Below, piece by piece: positions 1 to 6,573 of a DNA stretch of 17,313 nt (the stretch's first letter is position 1; the number at the start of each line of letters is the position of its first letter). The DNA lies in contig SKSH01000164.1 in assembly GCA_007118075.1 (NCBI GenBank), positions 1-17,313 on the forward strand. The letters are read 5' to 3'. Position numbers and translations under genes: made by a program. This stretch comes from Halobacteriales archaeon. Lineage in GTDB: Archaea; Halobacteriota; Halobacteria; Halobacteriales; SKSH01. The notes beneath the pieces were generated by a model that saw nothing but the letters and a program-made list of their open reading frames with translations, was not told where the DNA came from and did not search any database.

Positions 1-245
1 CCGGTTGAACAGATTGTGATTGGCCGGTCACCGACGGTGGCATTCATCACCGAATACTCTCGATTTGCTGAGACCGGCTGTGCAGCCGTACACCGCGAGG
101 CGATACGATCGACTCGACCGGGATCACCGGGGAGCAACGCAAGATCGTGGACGTCGTCAGGTTCGATCAGCAGATGAGGTTGCTTGGCCATACCTTGGTG
201 CCCGGCGGCGGTCGACAAAAACCCGCCCCTACATTGACAGCATGA
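1..245 (+). pseudogene. Possible 3' gene fragment with an apparent frameshift (partial at left edge)
   Basis: No family is recognised. Reading from base 1 in frame 1 gives protein-like sequence (VEQIVIGRSPTVAFITEY, then RFAETGCAAVHREA), which degrades into Ser/Arg/Pro-rich text after about base 105 and stops at 175-177. From about base 110 a different frame, starting at positions divisible by 3, reads convincingly (STGITGEQRKIVDVVRFDQ, then QMRLLGHTLVPGGG) and stops with TGA at 243-245. Upstream, that frame is closed by a TGA near base 69. The simplest reading is the tail of one gene carrying a one-base shift near 100-115, either a real lesion or a sequence error. Its end overlaps the convergent DUF63 gene by 17 bp. 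This rests only on how coding-like the two frames look; two unrelated spurious frames remain possible. Confidence 0.3.
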
Positions 246-1053
246 ACAACATCAGGTTGTGAACTCCAGGGCCGAGTCCGACGGCGGCAACGATCGCTAG
301 GAGCAATCTGGCCTGTGAGGGTGCCTCATCGAGGTACTCTCGAAAGAGCACCAACACGGCGATCGGTAGTGCGAACTTGACCAACACGAACACCCAGGTA
401 TCACCGATGTATCCCGAGGTTGGCAGCAATGAACCAACCCAGATCATCCCATCAGCGATGGGCGATCGCTCGGCTCCGTCGAGGATGTCGATCCCGATGG
501 CCGTCGAGATTCCATCAAGCGCATGGCCGAAGATGACAACGAGTCCGGTCCACGCAGAGAGCTCAGCAGTCCGTGGGAACTGCCGGCTTACCAACAGCCA
601 GGCAACACCAGTGAAAACAATCGCGAGGAGAAGCCCAACGAGTGTCCACCTGAGCACGAGCTCCCCCTCGGCTGCCCCCCATGAGACGACCGCGATGAGG
701 GCGATGGCAGCGGCCAGTGATCCGCTCACGAAGAGGTAGGTAGCAGGCATGTGGTAACCTTGCCTCGAGGTGGTCACCAGGGCGAAGAGCCAGATCACCC
801 CACCGAGGGCACCCATGGTGAGGTATACCCCTGGGACCCCGAACAGTGGTTCGATCAGTGGTGGGAGGGCACCAACCATGTACAGGGCATGGGCGGCACC
901 ACCAGCGACCATCCACGGCACGATGGCGAGGACGAGTCGGTCGCTCACGGTCGGTCTGAGCGTCCAAAGCATGGCTGCTGACCCCAACAGTACAACGAGG
1001 GTCGGAAGCAGGTAGGGCAATGGTGGGAGCTCGAACCCAGCCGGCAGGACCAT
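229..1053 (-). CDS. DUF63 family integral membrane protein
   Basis: This is a 274-residue, very hydrophobic protein with about eight predicted membrane segments (roughly residues 12-31, 40-62, 73-94, 104-124, 134-153, 165-184, 219-237 and 250-272). The conserved-looking stretch GHALDGISTAIGIDI in the sixth segment and the C-terminal GLGPGVHNLMLFML match my memory of DUF63, a membrane family widespread in Euryarchaeota with no established function. The polar and charged residues inside the GHALDG segment suggest a functional site within the membrane, but that is inference. The ATG at 1051-1053 fits a TATA-like element on the minus strand at 1080-1087, 27-34 bp upstream. The gene is divergent from the tRNA methylthiotransferase, and its 3' end overlaps the possible fragment at the left edge. 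No function should be assigned beyond the family. Confidence 0.88.
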   Translation of the reverse strand: MVLPAGFELPPLPYLLPTLVVLLGSAAMLWTLRPTVSDRLVLAIVPWMVAGGAAHALYMVGALPPLIEPLFGVPGVYLTMGALGGVIWLFALVTTSRQGYHMPATYLFVSGSLAAAIALIAVVSWGAAEGELVLRWTLVGLLLAIVFTGVAWLLVSRQFPRTAELSAWTGLVVIFGHALDGISTAIGIDILDGAERSPIADGMIWVGSLLPTSGYIGDTWVFVLVKFALPIAVLVLFREYLDEAPSQARLLLAIVAAVGLGPGVHNLMLFMLSM

Positions 1054-1079
1054 ATCTCGGGACCGGACCCAGTTCTGTG

Positions 1080-1087
1080 AAAAGGTA
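1080..1087 (-). promoter_or_regulatory. Putative TATA box of the DUF63 gene
   Basis: The minus strand reads TACCTTTT 27-34 bp before the ATG of the DUF63 gene. This spacing fits an archaeal TATA box driving a leaderless or nearly leaderless transcript. It lies in the 92-bp divergent region shared with the methylthiotransferase gene. Confidence 0.45.
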
Positions 1088-1107
1088 TCGGTTGCGCTGC
1101 CCCGCGG

Positions 1108-1115
1108 GGTTTTTG
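1108..1115 (+). promoter_or_regulatory. Putative TATA-like element of the tRNA methylthiotransferase gene
   Basis: GGTTTTTG lies about 32-38 bp before the ATG at 1146 and about 20-26 bp before the in-frame GTG at 1134. The T-run in a GC-rich setting resembles the elements before icd and the dehydratase in this window. No experimental start site is known. Confidence 0.4.
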
Positions 1116-1145
1116 CCAGCTCGTAACCTCAGTGTGAACAACCGA

Positions 1146-2429
1146 ATGGCGAGATACCTGTTGGAGACGTATGGCTGTACGGCCAATCGCGGTGAGGGGC
1201 TCCAGATCGAGCGGGAGCTTCGCGACCGCGGACACCGGCCGGTAGACAGCGTCCGTGAAGCCGATGTCGCCATCCTCAACACCTGCACCGTAACCGAGAC
1301 GACCGAGGACAACATGGTACGACGGGCTACAGAGCTGGCAGCCGCGGTCGACGACCTCATCGTGACGGGCTGTCTCGCTCTGGCTCAACCGGACCGGCTC
1401 GCTGCAGTGGGTATCGATGCCCGGGTGGTCGGCTGGGATGAGGTACCCGATGCGGTCCTCAACGGTGAGTGTCCGACCCCGACAGCAACGTCCGAGGAAG
1501 CCCTCCTCGATGGCGTCATCGGCATCCTGCCGATCGCCCGTGGCTGCACGAGCGATTGCTCGTACTGTATCACCAAGGCGGCGACCGGCTACATCGAGAG
1601 CCCGCCGATCGAGGTCAACGTCGAGCGGGCTCGCCAACTCGTCGAGGCAGGGGCGAAGGAGCTCAGGATCACCGGACAGGATACGGGCGTCTACGGCTTC
1701 GACCAAGGGGGTCGGTGGTTACCCGAACTCCTCGATCAGATCTGTACCATCGATGGATCGTTTCGAGTTCGACTCGGGATGGCCAATCCGAAGGGACTGT
1801 ATCTCGTCCGAGACGAGCTAGTCGAGGTCTTCGCACGCAACGACGAGCTATACAACTTCATCCACGCGCCTGTACAAAGCGGATCGAACGAGGTACTCGC
1901 GGCGATGCGGCGACAACACCGGATCGAGGAGTTCATCGAGGTCGTGGAGACGTTCGATGCCACCTTGAAGGAGTGGACCCTGGCGACCGACTTCATCGTC
2001 GGCTTCCCGACAGAGACAGATGCTGACTTCGAGGCGAGCATGCACCTCCTCGAACAGATCAAACCAGAGCGGGTGAACATTACGCGCTTTTCGAAGCGAC
2101 CAGGGACGGATGCAGCGGCCATGAAGGGTCTCGGCGGGCCGAAGAAGAAGGAGCGATCTCGCGGCATGAGCGAGCGCAAGCTCGACATCCTCACCTCGAT
2201 GCACGAGGGACTCATCGGCTCGGTCAGGTCGGTGCTCGTCGTCGAGCCCGGACATGGTGATTCGGTCAAGTGCCGCGATGATGCGTACCATCTCATCATC
2301 CTCCCCGAGGCGGATGGGATCGAACCCGGCCAACAGGTGACCGTCAGCGTCGTCGATGCCGAGCCAACCTATGCCATCGCCGAACCGGTCGAGACGGCAA
2401 ACACCACGGCCATTCCAGCGGTCGATTGA
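1146..2429 (+). CDS. tRNA t6A37 methylthiotransferase, archaeal CDKAL1/MtaB type (radical SAM)
   Basis: This 427-residue enzyme is predicted to convert N6-threonylcarbamoyladenosine at tRNA position 37 to its 2-methylthio form, using SAM and two iron-sulfur clusters. The order is that of the MiaB/MtaB family. An N-terminal UPF0004 domain has its three cluster cysteines at C11 (ETYGCTANRGEG), C47 (ILNTCTVT) and C76 (VTGCLA). A radical SAM core has CxxxCxxC at C134, C138 and C141 (ARGCTSDCSYC). The conserved HAPVQSGSNEVLAAMRR and FIVGFPTETDADF segments follow, and a TRAM-like RNA-binding tail covers about residues 365-415. The ATG at 1146 starts directly at the conserved MARYLLETYGC; an in-frame GTG at 1134 would add four residues, and longer extensions to 1020 are implausible. 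The gene converges on the cation exporter with only 13 bp between stop codons. Confidence 0.93.
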   Translation: MARYLLETYGCTANRGEGLQIERELRDRGHRPVDSVREADVAILNTCTVTETTEDNMVRRATELAAAVDDLIVTGCLALAQPDRLAAVGIDARVVGWDEVPDAVLNGECPTPTATSEEALLDGVIGILPIARGCTSDCSYCITKAATGYIESPPIEVNVERARQLVEAGAKELRITGQDTGVYGFDQGGRWLPELLDQICTIDGSFRVRLGMANPKGLYLVRDELVEVFARNDELYNFIHAPVQSGSNEVLAAMRRQHRIEEFIEVVETFDATLKEWTLATDFIVGFPTETDADFEASMHLLEQIKPERVNITRFSKRPGTDAAAMKGLGGPKKKERSRGMSERKLDILTSMHEGLIGSVRSVLVVEPGHGDSVKCRDDAYHLIILPEADGIEPGQQVTVSVVDAEPTYAIAEPVETANTTAIPAVD

Positions 2430-2442
2430 TCAGCTTGCGCGC

Positions 2443-3366
2443 TCAGGACGTGTCCTCCTTCCACTCACCGATACCAGCAGGATCGAGATGTAGGTGCACA
2501 TCCCCGATGTCGTCCATCGCCAACAAGCGCTCGACCAACTCAGTCTCGATATCATGTGCCTCGATGAGAGTGAGGTCCCCATCGACCTCGATGTGGGCCT
2601 CGATCTCCAGCTTGGTGCCATCATAGAAGACCGCCAGGTCGTGGACTCCACTCACTGCCGGGTGATCGGTGAGGGAGTCACGAACACGCCCACGTTGCTC
2701 CGCTGAGGGAGCAGCTCCGATCAGGTAGCCAATATTCTCACGTCCAATCTCGACCCCCTGATAGATGACCAGCAGGCTGACGAGCCCACCGGCAGCGGCA
2801 TCCAGCGAGAGGTAGCCGAAGAAGACGCCGATGATACCGATGAGGGCGGCAGTGGAGGTGAGGATATCATTGAGGCAGTCGATGGCCAACGCATTGAGTG
2901 CGGGCGAGTTGACTGACTGATTGACGGTGGTGGTGTACCAATACAGGATTGCCATATCGGCGATCGCGAACAACAAGGCACCGACTAACCACGGACTGTA
3001 CTCGACGAGTGGCTCATCCAGCAATCCCTGGATCGACTCAACGAGTAAGATCGTCCCGAGGAGGACGATGACCGAACCGACGAAAAGGGCGGCAAGTGGC
3101 TCGATCCGATGGTGACCGTGTGGATGGGATTCATCTGGTGCCTCGTAGGCGGTGCGACCCCAGAACAAAACGACAATACTGGCGATGAGATCACCAAGTG
3201 AGTGAGCCGCATCGGCCAACAACGCGAGGGAGCCGAACATGATGCCAGCGACCCCCTCGACGATGATCTTGGCGAGATTACCGAGAACATTGGCGAGGCT
3301 GACGCGGGTGAAGCGATGGCGGTCGGTCACATCCAACCTGGCCCGGTCAGACGCCTGCTCAGTCAT
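2443..3366 (-). CDS. Cation diffusion facilitator (CDF) family metal exporter
   Basis: This 307-residue protein is predicted to export a divalent metal cation (Zn, Fe, Mn or similar) across the cytoplasmic membrane by proton antiport. It has about six membrane segments between residues 20 and 205, followed by a cytoplasmic domain. TM2 carries H55xxxD59 (ADAAHSLGD) and TM5 carries D163xxxD167 (AIDCLND), together forming the transport site. The loop after TM2-TM3 has the HPHGHHRIEP motif (81-90) typical of the family. The C-terminal domain has metal-binding histidines at H235, H242, H258, H271, H291 and H293, ending in DVHLHLDP. An HxxxD/DxxxD pair does not assign one metal clearly. The ATG at 3364-3366 is supported by a TATA-like element at 3391-3396. 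The gene is the last of five minus-strand genes and lies 68 bp after the HIT gene. Confidence 0.93.
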   Translation of the reverse strand: MTEQASDRARLDVTDRHRFTRVSLANVLGNLAKIIVEGVAGIMFGSLALLADAAHSLGDLIASIVVLFWGRTAYEAPDESHPHGHHRIEPLAALFVGSVIVLLGTILLVESIQGLLDEPLVEYSPWLVGALLFAIADMAILYWYTTTVNQSVNSPALNALAIDCLNDILTSTAALIGIIGVFFGYLSLDAAAGGLVSLLVIYQGVEIGRENIGYLIGAAPSAEQRGRVRDSLTDHPAVSGVHDLAVFYDGTKLEIEAHIEVDGDLTLIEAHDIETELVERLLAMDDIGDVHLHLDPAGIGEWKEDTS

Positions 3367-3390
3367 TGAAAGCCCTTCTGCGACCGGTCA

Positions 3391-3396
3391 GTTAAG
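3391..3396 (-). promoter_or_regulatory. Putative TATA box of the CDF exporter gene
   Basis: The minus strand reads CTTAAC 25-30 bp before the ATG. This suggests the exporter can be transcribed from its own promoter in the 68-bp gap behind the HIT gene, as well as by read-through. Confidence 0.35.
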
Positions 3397-3434
3397 TGAG
3401 TGGATTATGGTCGTTTCACCACGATGCTGACCGG

Positions 3435-3980
3435 TTATTCCTCGATACGTACACCGCCGGTAGCCACGGTATCGGCCCCAGGTTGAGCAGCGAACGCCTC
3501 ATAGAGCGCGTCGTACGTATCCTCGAGTGCCTGGACGAGTACCTTGGTCCCCCCGATGATCGGCATGAAGTTGGTATCGCCCGACCAGCGAGGGACGATA
3601 TGGCGGTGGACGTGATCACCGATCGATCCCCCTGCCACGGCAGCTCCGAGGTTGCACCCGGTGTTGAAACCATCTGGATCGAACGCCGATTCGAGTGCCT
3701 CGATACTCCGGTATGTGAGCGTCTCGAAGGCATCACGAGCCGGACCATCGAGTGAGTGCAGCTCCCCCGTATGTGTGTGTGGGATGACGAGCAGATGGCC
3801 GGGGTTGTACGGGTAGTTGTTCAACAGCACATATGCCGCATCCATCCTAGCGACGACCAATCTCGATCGATCCTCCGGTGAGGCATCGATGAACGTGCAG
3901 AACACGCATTCGTCGGCCTCCTCCGGAGGTTTTTCTCGGGTGACCCACTCGATCCGCCACGGGGCGAATAGCTGCTCCAT
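3435..3980 (-). CDS. HIT-domain nucleotide hydrolase/phosphorylase-like protein
   Basis: This 181-residue histidine-triad protein probably acts on a dinucleoside polyphosphate or nucleotide conjugate in the cytoplasm. The N-terminus MEQLFAPWRIEWV, the C25xxC28 pair (ECVFCTF), the segment NNYPYNPGHLLVIPHTH (about 54-70) and the triad H123-V-H125-R-H127 followed by VPRWSGDTNFMP match the Ap4A-phosphorylase-like branch of the HIT family, which binds structural zinc. H125, the middle histidine, is the expected nucleophile. Length is near the usual 160-190 residues. The ATG at 3978-3980 follows a TATA-like element on the minus strand at 4003-4010. It lies between the His-rich membrane protein and the CDF exporter. 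The exact substrate cannot be read from sequence. Confidence 0.9.
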   Translation of the reverse strand: MEQLFAPWRIEWVTREKPPEEADECVFCTFIDASPEDRSRLVVARMDAAYVLLNNYPYNPGHLLVIPHTHTGELHSLDGPARDAFETLTYRSIEALESAFDPDGFNTGCNLGAAVAGGSIGDHVHRHIVPRWSGDTNFMPIIGGTKVLVQALEDTYDALYEAFAAQPGADTVATGGVRIEE

Positions 3981-4002
3981 ATCTGCGTCTCACCAGCTGT
4001 GA

Positions 4003-4010
4003 CCAAAATG
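4003..4010 (-). promoter_or_regulatory. Putative TATA box of the HIT gene
   Basis: The minus strand reads CATTTTGG 23-30 bp before the HIT start codon, within the 74-bp gap behind the His-rich membrane protein gene. Confidence 0.35.
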
Positions 4011-4054
4011 TCGACGGTGGTCTGTGTGTCACCGAGGAGGATTACGCTCCCGGC

Positions 4055-4561
4055 TCACCAGTCGCGGATGGCGAGGCCACCGAAGACGATCACGGCGGTT
4101 CCTTCTGCGAGTTTGCTGAGCAGGGCGATGATATCACCACGGAGATGGTCAACGACCGTATCAATGGCGGAACCGTCGCCATGTTCCTCGTGGCCATGGT
4201 CATGGTGATTGTGGTCGTGATGATCGTGACCGACATGGTCGTGGGTGTGCAGGTCGATGCCGGTCAGCGATTCTAGGTGGCCGAACCCATGTACGTCGGC
4301 ATAGGCAACTAGATAGAGCGACATCAACCCGGCGAAAACGAGATACGTGGGTCCAACGGGGAGGTGATTATTCCACATCGCCCAAACGATGATGATCGGC
4401 AAGAGCGCGGCGATGAACATGCTCAGCATAAACCAGAAGAGGCCTTCATCGGTGAGAACCCGCCTGAGCTCTGCAAGACCAGCGAGAAGATGCATGGAAA
4501 TAGACACGCCGAGCAAGCCGAGGGCCATATACACGAGGGGATCTGCAGCCAACCGTCCCAT
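4055..4561 (-). CDS. Uncharacterised membrane protein with a histidine-rich metal-binding-like loop
   Basis: I do not recognise a named family for this 168-residue protein. It has three clear membrane segments (about 8-28, 41-62 and 68-88). A loop then holds 14 histidines between residues 91 and 127, twelve of them in the 23 residues 105-127, alternating with Asp (for example HDHHDHNHHDHGH). A short hydrophobic C-terminal stretch (about 142-164) may be a fourth membrane segment or an amphipathic helix. Such His/Asp loops bind Zn, Ni, Co or Cu in ZIP and CDF transporters and in metal chaperones. A role in metal buffering or delivery is inferred from composition and from the CDF exporter two genes downstream. 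The ATG at 4559-4561 is the first plausible start. An AT-rich stretch at 4595-4605 on the minus strand could be its TATA box. Confidence 0.8.
   Translation of the reverse strand: MGRLAADPLVYMALGLLGVSISMHLLAGLAELRRVLTDEGLFWFMLSMFIAALLPIIIVWAMWNNHLPVGPTYLVFAGLMSLYLVAYADVHGFGHLESLTGIDLHTHDHVGHDHHDHNHHDHGHEEHGDGSAIDTVVDHLRGDIIALLSKLAEGTAVIVFGGLAIRDW
4181..4249 (-). repeat. Low-complexity CAT/CAC-GAT/GAC coding repeat (His/Asp tract)
   Basis: This short degenerate tract inside the previous gene encodes residues 105-127. On the plus strand it appears as imperfect repeats of a CATGGTCGTGA-like unit. It codes for alternating His and Asp or Asn, and such tracts often vary in length between strains. 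Confidence 0.7.
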
Positions 4562-4656
4562 GACAGGGAGGCATGGCGCTCAAGACCATGAATCGTCTGA
4601 TATGAACCGAGGTACGTGACGTTTGGCCACCTGCGATGACAGGTTCCGAGCGTGTG

Positions 4657-5556
4657 TCAGCGGGTCGTGACCTCAGCACCATCATCGGTGATAATGACGG
4701 TGTGCTCTCGCTGACTCACGAGACATCCCTCGTCCTCCTTGAGGACCGGATACGAGTCGATGACCTCATGTTGCAAGAGCCGTCGCAACGCCATCTCCGG
4801 TCTGCGCACATCGAGCCATCGAGTGGCGAACGGGAGCGTCGTGAACTCCTCGACGATCTGCTTGAATGCCTCACGGCTGGTCCGGTCGCGAACCGGTGCG
4901 TCCTCTCGTTCGAGGACGAAGATCTCCGTCCGGCTACCCTCCATCACCTTCCCGCCTCCATCGGTGGCGAACGGTTCGATGGCCACCACCTGTCCCACCT
5001 CGAGTTCGATCCCCTGTTCGACGGCTCGGTTCGGGATATTCGGTGGGCAGTGCTGGTCGTAGTGTCCAAGACCGTGGCCGGTGAGATTGACGACCGGATT
5101 GTACCCATACCCGTCGATGGTCTCCTCGATGGCCGCCCCGACCTCACCGGTATGGACACCAGGCCCGATGGTGTCGATGGCGGCTTCGAGGGCCGCCTCG
5201 CTCGCCTCGACCAGGTCGTCATTTCCGGTGAAATCCACCGTGATGGCCGTGTCGGCCAGCCAACCATCGATATGGACACCGAGATCGATGTTGATCATCT
5301 CCTCACCGAACACGCGTTCGTCATCCGCACTGGGTGTGTCGTGGGCGGCTACCTCATCGATGCTGATGTTGAGTGGGAAGGCCACCTCACCACCGAGTTC
5401 ACGGATACGATCTTCGGCGTACGTTGCAACCTCGAGGTGTGAGACACCTGGCTCGATCCGCTCGACGGTCTCCTCGCGGACTTGGGCGAGGATCTCACCC
5501 GCCTCGCGGTGCTTCTCGTACCGTTCGTCGTCGAGGTCCACCGCTTCGTCTGCCAT
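4657..5556 (-). CDS. map: Type II methionine aminopeptidase
   Basis: This 299-residue enzyme removes the initiator methionine from new proteins. All five dimetal ligands of the family are visible: D91 and D102 in IDLGVHIDGWLADTA, H161 in TGHGLGHY, E194 in VAIEPF and E284 in REHTVII. The substrate-binding H72 (VAAHDTP) is also present. The roughly 65-residue insertion between H161 and E284 and the overall length are those of archaeal type II enzymes. The ATG at 5554-5556 (MADEAVDLDDERYEKH) is preferred. An upstream in-frame ATG at 5583 would lie inside a TATA-like sequence (5578-5586) placed 22-30 bp before the preferred start. The gene is 45 bp downstream of the isoaspartyl peptidase gene on the same strand, so the two peptide-processing genes may be cotranscribed. 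Confidence 0.95.
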   Translation of the reverse strand: MADEAVDLDDERYEKHREAGEILAQVREETVERIEPGVSHLEVATYAEDRIRELGGEVAFPLNISIDEVAAHDTPSADDERVFGEEMINIDLGVHIDGWLADTAITVDFTGNDDLVEASEAALEAAIDTIGPGVHTGEVGAAIEETIDGYGYNPVVNLTGHGLGHYDQHCPPNIPNRAVEQGIELEVGQVVAIEPFATDGGGKVMEGSRTEIFVLEREDAPVRDRTSREAFKQIVEEFTTLPFATRWLDVRRPEMALRRLLQHEVIDSYPVLKEDEGCLVSQREHTVIITDDGAEVTTR

Positions 5557-5577
5557 GGGGCTGCCTTCGCCCAGGCC

Positions 5578-5586
5578 GTTCATAGG
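5578..5586 (-). promoter_or_regulatory. Putative TATA box of map
   Basis: The minus strand reads CCTATGAAC 22-30 bp before the chosen ATG of the methionine aminopeptidase gene. Its presence argues against the longer start at 5583, which falls inside it. Confidence 0.4.
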
Positions 5587-5601
5587 GGTTCCGACGCTGG
5601 C

Positions 5602-6471
5602 TCACCGACGAGAACCGGCGGCCGTCTGCATGCGTGCAGAGTTGTAGGCAGACCCTATCTCGCCAGCAGCCGTGATCGCGATCACACCAGCGGTGGCATC
5701 CGTCTCCCGTTCGAAGGTGGCCATCGCCTCGGTGACTGCCTGTTGGACCTCGTGACCACGCTCGAGTTGGCGCTCGACGAGCCGTGCGAGCGTGACCTGT
5801 GCAATCGCCTCCCCGTTGCCGGTGGTACTGACCGCACCGGCGGGCGAGGCGTAGTAACCACAGCCCACCTGTGGAACATCGCCGATGCGTCCTCGTAAGG
5901 CGAGCCAGCGGCCGCCGGTGGAGGTCGCCGCTGCAAGGGTTTCACCGTCAGTGGCGACTGCCCCCACTGTATCGAGATCGTCAGATGGTCTGGGAGCATC
6001 AAAGCGTTCGGAGACGAACCTGAGCTGGCCAGCGAAATCCGCTGGTACACCCTCGGCCTCAAAGCGTTCGGTGAGCCGATCGGTCGAGAGATCGTATCCC
6101 GTATCGATCCCGAGATGCTCTGCGAATGCCATGGCACCAGCAGGACCGAGAAAGATGTGTGGAAGCTCTGTTCGTACCGAATCAGCGAGATCGACCGGAT
6201 GTCTGATGCCGGTGAGATTACACACCGCCCCAATCGATCCGTCGTCGGTCATGATACCGGCATCACTGCGGTATATCCCATCGCTCTGGATCGTCCCACC
6301 GGTCCCAGCATTGAACCGAGGAGAGTCCTCAAGACACCTGACGGCCGCTTTGACCGCCTCAATCGGTGTGGCAGCCTCGAGGCCATCGCTGACCGCTTCA
6401 TCCAGGACCTTCTGTCGGGCAGCCGGTTCACGAGGAGCACCACCAGCACCGCCATGAACGAGCACGTGCAT
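5602..6471 (-). CDS. Isoaspartyl peptidase/L-asparaginase, N-terminal nucleophile (Ntn) family
   Basis: This 289-residue protein belongs to the asparaginase 2/taspase/glycosylasparaginase family, whose precursor cleaves itself before a catalytic threonine to give alpha and beta chains. Visible landmarks are VHGGAGG (5-11), FNAGTGG (53-59) with the following IYRSDAGIM, the cleavage site LD|TVGAVATDG with nucleophile T168, the TSTGG turn (183-187), R195xxD198 for substrate carboxylate binding, and STTGNGE (215-221). The likely reaction is hydrolysis of beta-aspartyl peptides or asparagine. The residue before T168 is Asp, not the Gly typical of plant-type asparaginases. The ATG at 6469-6471 starts at the conserved MHVLVHGGAG; a TTG at 6501 would add ten unconserved residues. 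It is divergent from icd across a 102-bp gap and probably leads a cluster with map. Confidence 0.92.
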   Translation of the reverse strand: MHVLVHGGAGGAPREPAARQKVLDEAVSDGLEAATPIEAVKAAVRCLEDSPRFNAGTGGTIQSDGIYRSDAGIMTDDGSIGAVCNLTGIRHPVDLADSVRTELPHIFLGPAGAMAFAEHLGIDTGYDLSTDRLTERFEAEGVPADFAGQLRFVSERFDAPRPSDDLDTVGAVATDGETLAAATSTGGRWLALRGRIGDVPQVGCGYYASPAGAVSTTGNGEAIAQVTLARLVERQLERGHEVQQAVTEAMATFERETDATAGVIAITAAGEIGSAYNSARMQTAAGSRR

Positions 6472-6540
6472 GCTCTTCGGGGGTGGGTGCGTGGAAATCA
6501 ACCCACCGAAATGACTTGATGCAACCGCGAAGAGCAGCCC

Positions 6541-6545
6541 TTTTA
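6541..6545 (+). promoter_or_regulatory. Putative TATA box of icd
   Basis: TTTTA lies 29-33 bp before the ATG at 6574, giving a predicted transcript start at or next to the start codon. This is the main reason to reject the upstream GTG at 6556 as the start. Confidence 0.5.
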
Positions 6546-6573
6546 GCCGCTTTCGGTGAAGAGTGAACTAACG

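Noticed and set aside
20..262. 80-codon plus-strand frame at the left end
   Set aside because: Very high Arg content and no hydrophobic core; the two other frames in this stretch look more like protein.
563..1706. Minus-strand open frames overlapping DUF63 and the methylthiotransferase (563-1360 and 945-1706)
   Set aside because: They are Arg/Ser-rich, cross the divergent promoter region and conflict with two well-supported genes.
4636..5442. Long plus-strand open frame (268 codons) opposite map
   Set aside because: It mirrors the codons of the confidently identified methionine aminopeptidase and shows no motif of its own. GC-rich haloarchaeal genes commonly leave open antisense frames.
5999..6071. 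Direct repeat TCAAAGCGTTCGG (5999-6011 and 6059-6071), exactly 60 bp apart
   Set aside because: It lies inside the isoaspartyl peptidase gene and encodes similar ERFEA/ERFDA stretches; it is coding coincidence, with no further copies seen.
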